Below, piece after piece: positions 1 through 8,187 of a stretch of 17,929 nt of DNA. This DNA comes from JBBRSC01 sp038245795. Lineage in GTDB: Bacteria; Actinomycetota; Acidimicrobiia; Acidimicrobiales; Microtrichaceae. The DNA lies in contig JBBRSC010000044.1 of NCBI GenBank assembly GCA_038245795.1, positions 1 through 17,929 on the forward strand. The letters run 5' to 3'. The position numbers and the translations under genes are program-made. Position 1 is the first letter of the stretch, and each line of letters begins with the position of its first letter. The notes beneath the pieces were generated by a model. That model was not told where the DNA came from. It saw only the letters and a program-made list of their open reading frames with translations, and searched no databases.

Positions 1-366
1 CAACGCGAGATCGCCGATTCCGACAACGCCGTGCAGCGCATCGCCGACGGTGTCCGGGCAGCCGTGCACTGGTCGGGTGAGAATCCGGAGCTCTTCCAAC
101 TGTTCGAGTTCGCCCAGACCGACGAACGGTTCGCGCAAGCCGTGCGGGCTGGGCGCGCCACCCTCGTCAACGACGCCGTGGCCCACGTCAAAGACGCCAT
201 CGCCGAGGGCCTCATTCCCGACAACGATCCCGAACAACTCGCTCACGCCATTCTTGGAGTGTCGACCATCCTGACGTCGGAATACCTCCATCATCGTCAT
301 GCCGATCCCGATCAGATCGCCGATTCGGTCGTCGCGTTCTGCTTGGGCGGCATCGGCGTCCGCTGA
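1..366 (+). CDS. TetR-family transcriptional regulator, C-terminal part (5' truncated by window edge)
   Basis: The reading frame is open from the first base, so the start and the DNA-binding helix-turn-helix lie outside the window. The visible 121 residues are all helical, with acidic and hydrophobic stretches such as HWSGENPELFQLFEFAQ and a closing segment DPDQIADSVVAFCLGGIGV. This is how the ligand-binding and dimerisation domain of TetR regulators usually ends. The family normally represses neighbouring genes until a small ligand binds, but no target or ligand can be read here. The gene converges on the aminotransferase gene, leaving 27 nt between the two stop codons. The family call rests only on the shape of the C-terminal half, so a different all-helical protein is possible. 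Confidence 0.6.
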   Translation, partial: QREIADSDNAVQRIADGVRAAVHWSGENPELFQLFEFAQTDERFAQAVRAGRATLVNDAVAHVKDAIAEGLIPDNDPEQLAHAILGVSTILTSEYLHHRHADPDQIADSVVAFCLGGIGVR

Positions 367-393
367 CCTGCGGAAGCGCACCGGCCTGGCCCG

Positions 394-1572
394 TCAGCCC
401 AGCTTGGGGAGGGCCCGTTTGAGGCTCCGCACAGCCTGGCCGATCCGCTGTTCATTCTCGATGAGAGCGAAGCGGACGTGACCGTCTCCGTCAGGGCCGA
501 AGCCGATCCCGGGCGAGACGGCCACCTGGGCTTCGGTCACCAGCAACTTCGCGAACTCGATCGATCCGAGTTCGCGATACGGCTCGGGGATGGGCGCCCA
601 CGCGAACATGGATCCTTTGGGCGGAGCCATCTCCCACCCGATGCGCGACAGCCCACCGCACAATGCGTCGCGTCGTGCCTGGTAGATCTCGTTGACCTCG
701 AGCGGGAAGTCCCGTGCCTCGTTGAGGGTCACGGTCGCAGCGATCTGGATGGGTTGGAACGTGCCGTAGTCGAGGTAACTCTTCAGCTTGGCCAGCGCTC
801 CGATGACCTGCGGATTGCCGACGAGGAAGGCCACCCGCCAACCCGCCATCGAGAAGCTCTTGGTCATCGAGTAGAGCTCGACGGCGCAGTCCTTGGCGCC
901 TTCGGCCTGAAGGATTGACGGAGGTCGGAACCCATCGAACCCCAACTCCGCGTAGGCATTGTCGTGAACGACGACCACGTCGCGCTCTCGTGCAAAGTCG
1001 ACGACGCGCTGGAAGAAGTCGACATCGACACAGTGCGTCGTTGGATTATGGGGGAAGGACAGAACAATCACCCGCGGCTTCGGCCAGCTGTACTGCCAGC
1101 GGTCCACCATGGCGTCGAAGAACTGCTCGGCGCCGCCGATCATCGGCAGTTCGACCACCTGCGCCCCGGCGAAGAGCGGTCCGTAGATGTGGATCGGGTA
1201 GCTGGGCGACGGCACCAACGCCACGTCGCCAGCTTCGAGGAGCACCCACATCAGGTGGCTGAAGCCCTCCTTGGCGCCGATGGTGTTGATGACCTCGGTC
1301 TCGGGATCGAGGGTGACGCCGAACCGTTCGGCGTAGTAGTCGGCGACGGCCTCGCGCAGCTTCGGGATGCCTCTCGAACTCGAGTACCGGTGATTCCGTT
1401 GGTTGTGGGCGGCTTCGGTGAGCTTCTCGACGGCGATCTCTGGCGAGGGAAGGTCCGGGTTACCGAAGCCGAGATCTATCACATCTTCGCCTTGGCGCCG
1501 CGCCTCGATCTTCAGCGAATCAATGATCGTGAAGACATAGGGCGGCAGCGAGGTGATGCGTCGGAACTCCAT
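394..1572 (-). CDS. alaC: Class I/II aminotransferase, AlaC-type (glutamate-pyruvate transaminase)
   Basis: A 392-residue fold-type I, PLP-dependent aminotransferase. It resembles E. coli AlaC (YfdZ), which makes alanine from pyruvate and glutamate in the cytoplasm, along much of its length. Shared stretches are LPPYVF (9-14), YSSSRGIPKLR (63-73), GAKEGFSHLM (99-108), PSYPIHIYG (123-131) and GFGPDGDGHVRFALIEN near the end. The cofactor-binding residues are in place: N176, D204 and Y207, the Schiff-base lysine K238 in SMTKSFSMAGWR, and R367 for the substrate carboxylate. The length fits the family. The ATG start lies 9 nt after the ROK kinase stop, so it is probably the last gene of the long minus-strand operon. 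No strong Shine-Dalgarno is visible. LL-diaminopimelate or methionine aminotransferases are near relatives, so the substrate is inferred. Confidence 0.85.
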   Translation of the reverse strand: MEFRRITSLPPYVFTIIDSLKIEARRQGEDVIDLGFGNPDLPSPEIAVEKLTEAAHNQRNHRYSSSRGIPKLREAVADYYAERFGVTLDPETEVINTIGAKEGFSHLMWVLLEAGDVALVPSPSYPIHIYGPLFAGAQVVELPMIGGAEQFFDAMVDRWQYSWPKPRVIVLSFPHNPTTHCVDVDFFQRVVDFARERDVVVVHDNAYAELGFDGFRPPSILQAEGAKDCAVELYSMTKSFSMAGWRVAFLVGNPQVIGALAKLKSYLDYGTFQPIQIAATVTLNEARDFPLEVNEIYQARRDALCGGLSRIGWEMAPPKGSMFAWAPIPEPYRELGSIEFAKLLVTEAQVAVSPGIGFGPDGDGHVRFALIENEQRIGQAVRSLKRALPKLG

Positions 1573-1581
1573 GGGGCAACA

Positions 1582-2556
1582 CTACCGGCGGTCTCCGCGG
1601 ACGTCCGACGGCGTTTCGGCCAACATGGCTGCCCCGATAGCACCGGTGGCGTTGCCCATGGCGCTCGTTCGGATCTGCGTCTGTCGGCCGATGGACACCG
1701 TCGGGTACCCGTTGAGCTCTCGTTGGACTCGGGCGAGGAGTGCGTCGCCTTCTCGCACCAAGCCGCCACCCAGGACGATGACCGCTGGATCAAGGATGTT
1801 GATGATGTTGACGAGTCCGATCGCCACCCACGATGCCAGCTCATCGAAAATCACGCCGGCGGCGACATCGCCCTCGGCCAGACACCGCGACACCAAAGGA
1901 CCATCCACCGCGTCGGTGTCGCCGCCGGCCGCGCTGAGGAGCGAATCGGCGCGCCCCTCGACCACGGCGCGCCGGGCCAGACGGCCAAGGCCCGATCCCG
2001 ACGCCAGGACCTCCCAGCAGCCGAACTGCCCGCACGGACACTCCGCGCCGCCAACATCGACGATCATGTGACCGAACTCGCCGGCGTAGCCGTGGTGACC
2101 ACGGAGAATGTGCCCGTCAACGATGATGCCGCCGCCGATCCCGGTGCCGAGCGTGACGACCACGACATTCCCAACGTCGGGGACATCGAGACGCGCCGTT
2201 GCGATCGCCGCACAATTCGCGTCGTTGTCGACAACAACCGATAGACCGGAATGCGCAGTGAGCGCTCCCGCAATGTCGAGGTCCACCACCGCCGGTGCGT
2301 TCGGAGCCTGGGTGGCGATGCCGTTCAACCCGACGAAGCCGGGAATGCCGACTCCGATACCCGTCACGGTGACGGCCGCGTCGGCGCTACGAAGCTCATC
2401 GACTACGGCCACCAACGCCACGATCAGTTCCGCAGAACCCATCGGGGTCGGGACAACAACCTGGGCGATCACGTCGCTGGTCGGCGTCGACCGACGGAGC
2501 ACCCCCAACACTTTTGTGCCCCCGATGTCGATCCCGATGGTCCCGCGGCCGCTCAC
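1582..2556 (-). CDS. ROK-family sugar kinase (glucokinase-like)
   Basis: A 324-residue cytoplasmic sugar kinase of the ROK family, which phosphorylates glucose, N-acetylglucosamine or related hexoses with ATP. The N-terminal phosphate-binding motif is GIDIGGTK (8-15). The catalytic aspartate is D112 in VVVDNDANCAA, and the second ATP motif is VTLGTGIGGGII (134-145). The ROK zinc site is complete: H163 in GEFGHM followed by C173, C175 and C180 in ECPCGQFGCWE. No N-terminal helix-turn-helix is present, so it is an enzyme and not a ROK repressor. The start is GTG, preceded by AAGG eight nt upstream. It lies 62 nt after the SMC-like gene and 9 nt before alaC. Glucokinase is the usual actinobacterial member, but the sugar cannot be fixed from sequence. 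Confidence 0.87.
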   Translation of the reverse strand: MSGRGTIGIDIGGTKVLGVLRRSTPTSDVIAQVVVPTPMGSAELIVALVAVVDELRSADAAVTVTGIGVGIPGFVGLNGIATQAPNAPAVVDLDIAGALTAHSGLSVVVDNDANCAAIATARLDVPDVGNVVVVTLGTGIGGGIIVDGHILRGHHGYAGEFGHMIVDVGGAECPCGQFGCWEVLASGSGLGRLARRAVVEGRADSLLSAAGGDTDAVDGPLVSRCLAEGDVAAGVIFDELASWVAIGLVNIINILDPAVIVLGGGLVREGDALLARVQRELNGYPTVSIGRQTQIRTSAMGNATGAIGAAMLAETPSDVRGDRR

Positions 2557-2618
2557 GCCCGGGACCTTACGTGATCGTGTCGCGTCCGCTGGTTGTGGCG
2601 CTCGCCGACCTTGATCGG

Positions 2619-4814
2619 TCAGAAGGACGACGGGTCGGCGTGAACAGCGACCACTGCAGCCCGATCATGGAGCCCTTCGGCCCATCCGCGGATGTCGTCG
2701 GCATCGGAACACACGATGATCTGCACGACATCGCTCATGCGGACCAACCGTTCGTAGATCGACGTGAGGTCCACAACGTCGTAGCCGTCGAAGGCAGCGT
2801 CGATCACCAACGGCAGCGAACCCACGAAGGACATCGCCCGCTGCGAGGCAAGCCGGGCCAGGAGAAACCACTCGATCGCACCCACATCGGCAGGTCCTTC
2901 AGTTGTCGCCCGCATACGTTGCGCCGCGGCCTGTTCGGCCGAGCGCAGTCGCCAACGTTCTTCGATCGCAGTGAGCGAGGAACGTGCCGCGATGAGCGCG
3001 GACTCCGCAATGCTGATCTCGCGGCGAGCGGCGCTGATGGTCTCGAGCATCGAGGCCTCCTCCGCCGTCAGCGCCTCGTCGCTTTGTCGGAGTGCCCCGA
3101 TGTTGGTCAACGCCGCTCGGTGCGCCTCGACCCGTTGCGTCGCGGCCTCGATACGGGCTCGGATGTCCGATGCCTCCGGGTCATCCGCCAGATCGATGTC
3201 GCCGTCGCCCTCGCCAACGAGATCAGCGTTGGCATCGGAACCGACATCAGATCCGAGGTCGTCGAGTTCTGCCGCAGCATCGGCGATGGCCGCTTCGAGT
3301 TCGGCGTGGCGATCATCGAGGGACCGATTGGCGTCAGCTCGCTCATCGGCACCGTCGATCCAGTTCTGGGCGACTTCCCGGAGCTCGTCGATGTCGACCC
3401 GCGTCCGTTCGTACCCGGCTCGCCCGCTCTCCGTGCGATCAATCTCGATGCCCACCTCGAGCAACGCGATGTTGAGCTTGGCGACGGCATCATCGAGCGA
3501 TCCGACCAACGAACCGGCGGTCACGGTGTGCTCACGCAACTCGGTCACCGGATCAGGCCCGAGGCTCCGACCCAACAACACGGCCGCCTGTTCGCGGAGT
3601 TCCGCCAGGCGACGTTCGGCGGCCAGCAGCTCCGGTGGTTCAGCGGACGGCGTCGTCGCCGCGTGGGCAAGTTCGTCCTCGGCAAACTCATAGGTCGCCT
3701 TGGCCACGTCGTAGCGGCGCAGACGTTCGGCTTCTGCGGCACTCGACGCCACACCCATCACATAGGACGTCCAGGAATCGAACCCGAGTTCCGCCAACAG
3801 TCGATCTTCGTGGGCCCGCAGGTCCGCCGCACGTCGCCGAAGGCGGGCGGCGCTGAGCCGTGAACTCCGGCCGTCGAGATCGAAGATCTCGTCGTGGGTC
3901 TTTTCGAGATCGTCCACCCGATCAGCGTCGAGCTCCGGCGTTCGGAGGAGACGTTCCGCCGCAACCAGCGCGTCGTAGGCGGCGTCGCGGCGGGCGGTCA
4001 GCTCGATGAGCTGGGATCGTCCCCCGACCATCTCGTTCTGCAGGGTGGCCAGATTGTCCGACGCCGACGCCAACAGCGCCGCCAAGGAGCGGGACTCTGG
4101 AACCGGTATGGGAGTTGTATCGGCGACGGCGACGAGCTGGGCGAGCGCCTCGGCCACACCGTCCACATCGCCGTGGGTCGCACGCCGTTGGCGGCGTCGA
4201 AGGGTGTCGACCTCGGAAATGAGCTGATCGAGGATCGCCTCGAGTTCGGCTCGCCGCTCGGCGCGACGTTGAACGGCTTCGTCGCGTCGACGGCGCGCCA
4301 GCACCGACAAGGCATCGGTCGCGGCTGCGAGATCCCCCACGGCGAACGAGTCGAGTGCACCACGAGCCGTCGCCATGTCGACTGCCAAGGCGGCTCGACG
4401 ATCCGCGAACGTGGCGCTGGCCTGCTGGGCCTGCTGTTCGGTATCGACCGCTGCGAACAGCGATGCCTGGGCCGCGTCGATGGCCTCGTTCGCGTCGCCG
4501 ATCTCGTCGAGTCGTTCCGCCGCCAGCGGGTCGTCGTCGTCGTCGGAAGGCGCGCCCGGAAGTTCGTCAGGAGACAAGACCGGATCGATCTCGCCGCCCA
4601 GTTCGAGCAGCTCTATGGTGTCGGGATTGAGCGCCAGACGGACGCCGTGCACCTCGATCTCACCCCTCGCATCGATGGACGAACCTGAGCCGAGCGCCCG
4701 CGTCAAGGCGAAGAATCGAGCACGAGCCTCGCCATCGAGACCCCGGACCACGGTGAGAAGTGGGTGGAGGTCGAAAGCGATCCCGAGCTGGTCGTCGTAA
4801 CGGCGCAGTCTCAT
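2619..4814 (-). CDS. SMC/RecN-like coiled-coil protein with apparently degenerate ATPase motifs
   Basis: A 731-residue protein laid out like RecN, SbcC or SMC ATPases. A short N-terminal globular part is followed by about 500 residues rich in Ala, Glu, Arg, Leu and Asp that should form coiled coils, then a C-terminal globular part. The N-terminus LHPLLTVVRGLDGEARARFF (16-35) matches the position of a Walker A loop (FHPxLTVIxGPNGSGKS), but the loop reads GLDGEARA (25-32), so the P-loop lysine is an arginine and the next Ser/Thr is alanine. Near the end, GSLPLVIDAAFDGYD places D672 like a Walker B aspartate, with alanine where the catalytic glutamate usually sits. No LSGG signature is visible. 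It may be a pseudo-ATPase or scaffold; its role is unknown. An AGGA lies eight nt before the ATG. It follows the Asp-Val-repeat gene by 10 nt. Confidence 0.7.
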   Translation of the reverse strand: MRLRRYDDQLGIAFDLHPLLTVVRGLDGEARARFFALTRALGSGSSIDARGEIEVHGVRLALNPDTIELLELGGEIDPVLSPDELPGAPSDDDDDPLAAERLDEIGDANEAIDAAQASLFAAVDTEQQAQQASATFADRRAALAVDMATARGALDSFAVGDLAAATDALSVLARRRRDEAVQRRAERRAELEAILDQLISEVDTLRRRQRRATHGDVDGVAEALAQLVAVADTTPIPVPESRSLAALLASASDNLATLQNEMVGGRSQLIELTARRDAAYDALVAAERLLRTPELDADRVDDLEKTHDEIFDLDGRSSRLSAARLRRRAADLRAHEDRLLAELGFDSWTSYVMGVASSAAEAERLRRYDVAKATYEFAEDELAHAATTPSAEPPELLAAERRLAELREQAAVLLGRSLGPDPVTELREHTVTAGSLVGSLDDAVAKLNIALLEVGIEIDRTESGRAGYERTRVDIDELREVAQNWIDGADERADANRSLDDRHAELEAAIADAAAELDDLGSDVGSDANADLVGEGDGDIDLADDPEASDIRARIEAATQRVEAHRAALTNIGALRQSDEALTAEEASMLETISAARREISIAESALIAARSSLTAIEERWRLRSAEQAAAQRMRATTEGPADVGAIEWFLLARLASQRAMSFVGSLPLVIDAAFDGYDVVDLTSIYERLVRMSDVVQIIVCSDADDIRGWAEGLHDRAAVVAVHADPSSF

Positions 4815-4824
4815 TGTGAGGTTC

Positions 4825-5208
4825 CTATCGGCCAGAACCCGGCGGGGCTGAGAAGTCGGTCGACGTTGCCGACAACGAATGCTCCCCGTTCACCGTGATT
4901 CGACGGACACGACTGACCCGGGGACGTTGCGACTCGACATCTTCAACATCTGCGTCGGCTCCCCCATCAACGTCTACGTCTACGTCGACATCGACGTCGA
5001 CATCGACATCGGCGCCCGGTGCGACCCGTGAGATCAGGTCGCTGGTGGCATGCAGGGCGTCGGTGAGACCGACCAACGCCCGGGAGACTTTGACCTCGTC
5101 GCTCACGAAGTCCTCCAGGGAATCGAGGAACCTCCGGGCAGCCCCGATCATGTCCCTGGCGGCGTCCTGGACGTCGGCGACGGCTTCTCGAGACGGTTCC
5201 ACCGGCAC
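4825..5208 (-). CDS. Small hypothetical protein with an Asp-Val repeat
   Basis: A 127-residue protein that I do not recognise. Residues 1-65 look helical and amphipathic (for example AARRFLDSLEDFVSDEVKV) and could form a short coiled coil. A low-complexity acidic run of repeated Asp-Val pairs follows at about 71-82, then a second acidic patch (GADADVEDVES). The tail is basic (RPRVSRVRRITVN) and ends in a flexible Ser/Thr/Pro-rich segment. There is no signal peptide or membrane helix. The gene sits between the ArsA-type ATPase (18 nt before it) and the SMC-like gene (10 nt after it), which suggests co-expression and perhaps partnership with the coiled-coil protein. The start is GTG with a weak AGG upstream. 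Its position in a tight operon supports it being real. Confidence 0.6.
   Translation of the reverse strand: MPVEPSREAVADVQDAARDMIGAARRFLDSLEDFVSDEVKVSRALVGLTDALHATSDLISRVAPGADVDVDVDVDVDVDVDGGADADVEDVESQRPRVSRVRRITVNGEHSLSATSTDFSAPPGSGR
4971..5012. repeat. Hexanucleotide microsatellite inside a coding region
   Basis: Seven consecutive six-base units of the form CGTCTA, CGTCGA, CATCGA or CATCGG occur without interruption. Read on the minus strand they encode alternating Asp and Val in the small protein at 4825-5208. The unit length is a multiple of three, so copy-number change would lengthen or shorten the acidic run without a frameshift. Confidence 0.85.
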
Positions 5209-5226
5209 AGTTTGCCTGAATTCCGC

Positions 5227-6414
5227 TCAGGGGGCGTCGGCGTGAAATCTGAGGACCAGCTCGCCGTTGGTCACCCTCGCTGAGCAGACCGATCGACCAG
5301 TGAAGGGCTCGGGAATTGCGAGACGACGACGATGCCCGCCGAGGGTGATGATGAGGTCGTCGTCGAGCTGGGTCACCTCGGGCAGCGTGGCACCCAGCCC
5401 AGAAATGGCCCACACGAGCGCCGGGCCGCTCGGCCCGTCGAGAACCACCGTCGGACCGGTTCCGCCGGGCCGCCGAGCCGACGTGGTGCCCGGCGTTCTC
5501 TCGATCGTCTTCGGCTCACCACTCAGGAAGTGCGCCAGCTCGGCCACTCCGACCGGCTCCGTGGCGCGATGCTCGATTTCGGTGATGGTCACCCCAGAGA
5601 ACGCATGGCGGAGTCGATCCAGCTGCGGCATCTGGCGAGATCTCCAACTGGACAGCAGCGGATGATCGTCGACGGGAAGAATACGGTTCACAACGACTTC
5701 GTCGACCCCGTATCCAAACAGCGACAACGCCGTGAAGGTCCGCAACGTTTCCGCCACGACCATCGACTCAGGCGTGGTCACCAGATGCACCCGGGTCATC
5801 TCCGGATCCAGCAACACTGCGTGGGCGTCGCGCAGGCGTCGCACTCCCCGTCGCACGGCTTCGTGGAGATCAGCGCCAGGTTCAGGGAGGCCAGCTCGCC
5901 GGGCCAACATCTGGACCATCGATGGCCGCCACGAACGCTGCACGGGCGCCAAGCGGTCGGCGTAGCCCTCCACTACCGACGGCAGCGACAACAACCGGAG
6001 TGTCTCCGCAGTGGGCGCGCCATCGACCAGCACCCGGTCCCAGACATCGTCGAGTGCGAACTCGACCACCTCGACGAGTGCCAGCAACTCATCCAGGCCG
6101 GGCATGGCGCCGAGCTCCTGTGCCACGGGTTCTTCGACACCGGCGCGATCGAAGATGGCCGCCAGGTAGCGCCCGATCGGTCCCCATTGGCGTTCGAGGC
6201 GGACGGTCGGATCGGGTTGAACCGCCCAGAGATTGGCGGCGACCAGACGGGGAATGGCGTCGAGTTCGACCTCGAGCACATCAGCCAGCGAATGCGCGGG
6301 ATCCGTCGACACCAACAGTGTGGTGGCTCCGGACCGAGCCGCCTGGATCGCCGCCGCGGCCGACACGGTGGTCTTGCCCACGCCCCCCTTGCCGGTGAAG
6401 ATGTCGATGGTCAT
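5227..6414 (-). CDS. ArsA-type anion-transporting/GET3-like ATPase with HSP20-like C-terminus
   Basis: A 395-residue ATPase of the ArsA/Get3 branch of deviant Walker A P-loop proteins. The start is MTIDIF with the P-loop GKGGVGKTT at 8-16, whose early lysine (K9) marks the class. STDPAHSL (36-43) and VDGAPTAETLRLL (130-142) are the ArsA A-loop and switch II, the latter with Gly where Thr is common (DTAPTG). The last 70 or so residues form a beta-rich segment (LDDDLIITLGGHRRRLAIP) like the HSP20-like domain at the end of many actinobacterial ArsA homologues. The frame is open 80 codons further upstream, but that stretch lies inside the membrane-protein gene. The ATG at 6414 overlaps that gene's stop (ATGA) and puts the P-loop at the usual distance. 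No arsenic genes are nearby, so arsenite transport is unlikely. Mycobacterial Rv2184c is probably related. Confidence 0.85.
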   Translation of the reverse strand: MTIDIFTGKGGVGKTTVSAAAAIQAARSGATTLLVSTDPAHSLADVLEVELDAIPRLVAANLWAVQPDPTVRLERQWGPIGRYLAAIFDRAGVEEPVAQELGAMPGLDELLALVEVVEFALDDVWDRVLVDGAPTAETLRLLSLPSVVEGYADRLAPVQRSWRPSMVQMLARRAGLPEPGADLHEAVRRGVRRLRDAHAVLLDPEMTRVHLVTTPESMVVAETLRTFTALSLFGYGVDEVVVNRILPVDDHPLLSSWRSRQMPQLDRLRHAFSGVTITEIEHRATEPVGVAELAHFLSGEPKTIERTPGTTSARRPGGTGPTVVLDGPSGPALVWAISGLGATLPEVTQLDDDLIITLGGHRRRLAIPEPFTGRSVCSARVTNGELVLRFHADAP

Positions 6415-7046
6415 CGGGGCCGCTTCGAGGATTTCCGTCGAGACGTCGATCCTGATCCCGGTTTCGGTGCTGCCCGACGGACGGGTTCCTCGATGCGGTC
6501 CGGGAAGTCGCCGTGCAGTGCGCCCCAACATCCGCACACGGCCAGCCCCGCCACCCAGACCAGCGTGCCGAAGGCGAGCGAGCTGAATGGTCGGGCGGCA
6601 GCTGTGGCGATGCCCACCACGATCTGCACTCCCACGGAGCCCAGCAACCTCCAACGAACCGACGACGGCGCCGTCCCCACGAGAAGGAACCAGCCACCGA
6701 TCCCCATCTCGGACGTACGGCTACGTTGAGCGCCCCACCACAACGCCGCCGCAAAGAGCACTGCTCCGACCACGAACAGCCCCAGGGCAACGCTCGCAGC
6801 CACCGTCTCAGCCACGGTCAACGACTTTTCTACGTAGTCGATGCTCGCCCACACCGACGTTGCGGTGAAGAGCGCCGTCATGGTCCACGATGCGATGATC
6901 CACGCCCGTCCCTCGATGGGCGGCGCCGGTTCCCCGCTGGCGCGGCGTTCGTTGTCGGCGAGTCGCTGCGCGGCGCGACGAGCCGCACCGGCCGCCTCGG
7001 CCTCAGCTCGCGCCTCAGCGGCCGTCGGACGTCGACGCTCAGCCAC
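6411..7046 (-). CDS. Conserved hypothetical membrane protein, four transmembrane helices
   Basis: A 211-residue integral membrane protein of unknown function. Residues 8-38 are rich in Ala, Glu and Arg and should form a soluble helix. Four hydrophobic segments follow at about 48-69, 82-104, 133-152 and 157-177, and the tail is basic and Ser/Pro-rich. The segment GGWFLLVGTAPSSVRWRLLG joins helices two and three, and FSSLAFGTLVWVAGLAVCGCWGA forms the last helix. The frame is open up to 7325, but that extension lies inside the glycosyltransferase gene and has shadow-like composition. The GTG at 7046 (GTGGCTGAGCG) overlaps the glycosyltransferase stop by 8 nt and begins the Ala-rich helix, so I chose it. 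The stop overlaps the ATG of the ArsA-type gene. Tight coupling to both neighbours suggests a shared membrane-linked job. Confidence 0.75.
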   Translation of the reverse strand: MAERRRPTAAEARAEAEAAGAARRAAQRLADNERRASGEPAPPIEGRAWIIASWTMTALFTATSVWASIDYVEKSLTVAETVAASVALGLFVVGAVLFAAALWWGAQRSRTSEMGIGGWFLLVGTAPSSVRWRLLGSVGVQIVVGIATAAARPFSSLAFGTLVWVAGLAVCGCWGALHGDFPDRIEEPVRRAAPKPGSGSTSRRKSSKRPR

Positions 7047-8187
7047 GAGGACCTTCGCTCGAACGCACTGACGAAGCGGCCAACATCGAGGCCAGATCCT
7101 CCGCCAGACGTTCCGCATCGAAGTTGCGTTCAGCGCGCTCGCGAGCTGCGGCGCCCATCTTCTTCCGAAGTGTTGCGTCAGCCACGAGTGGTTCGAGGAA
7201 CGCGACCACATCGTCGACCTGGTCGGGACGGTCCACGACATATCCGGTGACGCCGTGTTCGACTGCCTCGTGCGAACCACCGCTGCGCCCGGCGATCTGG
7301 GGGATTCCGCAGGCCGCGGCTTCAACGAAGACGATTCCGAAGCCTTCCGCCTCGGCGCCGAACCAACGATCGCGGCACAGCATCATCGACAGGTCAGCAC
7401 ACTGATAGACGCCGGGCAGGTCGGCATCGGGAACGCGACCGAGAAATCGCACGGGTGCATCGAGTGATCGGGCCAGCTCCGCCAGACGGGCAGCGTCGCG
7501 TCCGGCGCCGCCAATGGCCAACGTCAACGGATGACCAGCGCGGGCCACCTGCGCCACTGCCCGGATGGTCACATCAAATCCCTTGCGGGGCACCAGGCGA
7601 CTCACCGCAGCAATGATCACGTGGTCCTCCGGGAGGCCGAAGCGTCGACGGAGCGTCGCCCGCCGGTCGGCGTCGGCGGGATGGAACCGTTCGAGATCGA
7701 CGCCCGGAGGGATCGACCCGCCGGGGAGCGATCGCCCCGCGTAGTGCTCTCCCTGCGCGAACGGATAGCCGCCGGACGTGAAGGACACGCTGGCGCCCCG
7801 AAGGATCCCCCGGATAAGCCCTCTGGTCGGAAGGAGTCGGGCGGGCACCACCAGTTCGGCGCCGTGGAACGACAACCCGTACGGCACCGAGAGGCGACGA
7901 CCGACGAGCCCCAAGGGCAGCACCGGGTCCAGGATCACGAGCTCGGCGCCGTGGTCGCTGATCAGCCCTTCGATCCGGGCGACCAAGCTGGGAGTCGGCA
8001 ACAGTACCGGCGTCGTCGTGCGTTCCACCCGGAATGCCTGGCGCTGATCCCACTCAGCGGCTCCTGCGTGGGGTGTGGTCAGGACACAACAGTCGTCGGG
8101 ATCGAGTCGTCGCCACAGTTCGTAGAGGTAGGACTGAATTCCGCCGACTTTGGGTGGAAAGTCGTTGGTGACGAGCAAGTGCCTCAC
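7039..8187 (-). CDS. GT4-family glycosyltransferase, PimB-like (phosphatidylinositol mannoside mannosyltransferase)
   Basis: A 382-residue GT-B glycosyltransferase of family GT4. The N-terminus LLVTNDFPPKVGGIQSYL (4-21) is nearly that of mycobacterial PimB (Rv2188c), which adds the second mannose to phosphatidylinositol mannoside on the inner face of the membrane. The donor half carries SRLVPRKGFD (R197, K202) and the retaining-enzyme E-x7-E motif EGFGIVFVE (E281, E289), followed by GIPQIAGRSGG. PPGVDLERF (160-168) links the two halves. The start is GTG and overlaps the queG stop by 4 nt (GTGA). The 3' end overlaps the membrane-protein start. A mannosyl donor and lipid acceptor are inferred from the PimB likeness; other GT4 glycolipid or wall mannosyltransferases are possible. 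Confidence 0.82.
   Translation of the reverse strand: MRHLLVTNDFPPKVGGIQSYLYELWRRLDPDDCCVLTTPHAGAAEWDQRQAFRVERTTTPVLLPTPSLVARIEGLISDHGAELVILDPVLPLGLVGRRLSVPYGLSFHGAELVVPARLLPTRGLIRGILRGASVSFTSGGYPFAQGEHYAGRSLPGGSIPPGVDLERFHPADADRRATLRRRFGLPEDHVIIAAVSRLVPRKGFDVTIRAVAQVARAGHPLTLAIGGAGRDAARLAELARSLDAPVRFLGRVPDADLPGVYQCADLSMMLCRDRWFGAEAEGFGIVFVEAAACGIPQIAGRSGGSHEAVEHGVTGYVVDRPDQVDDVVAFLEPLVADATLRKKMGAAARERAERNFDAERLAEDLASMLAASSVRSSEGPRG

Noticed and set aside
362..398. GCTGAC/GTCAGC inverted arms around the TetR and alaC stop codons as a bidirectional terminator
   Set aside because: The arms are separated by 25 nt with little pairing between them and no T-run on either strand.
964..3863. Two long plus-strand open frames (964-2244 and 2514-3863)
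   Set aside because: Both are antisense to alaC, the ROK kinase and the SMC-like gene, and their translations match nothing recognisable.
6415..6654. An 80-codon N-terminal extension of the ArsA-type ATPase
   Set aside because: It lies within the membrane-protein gene in another frame, and the ATG at 6414 puts the P-loop at its normal place.
5332..6729. A 465-codon open frame on the plus strand
   Set aside because: It is antisense to the ArsA-type ATPase, whose P-loop and switch motifs are intact; the plus-strand translation is Arg/His/Gly-rich with no domain.
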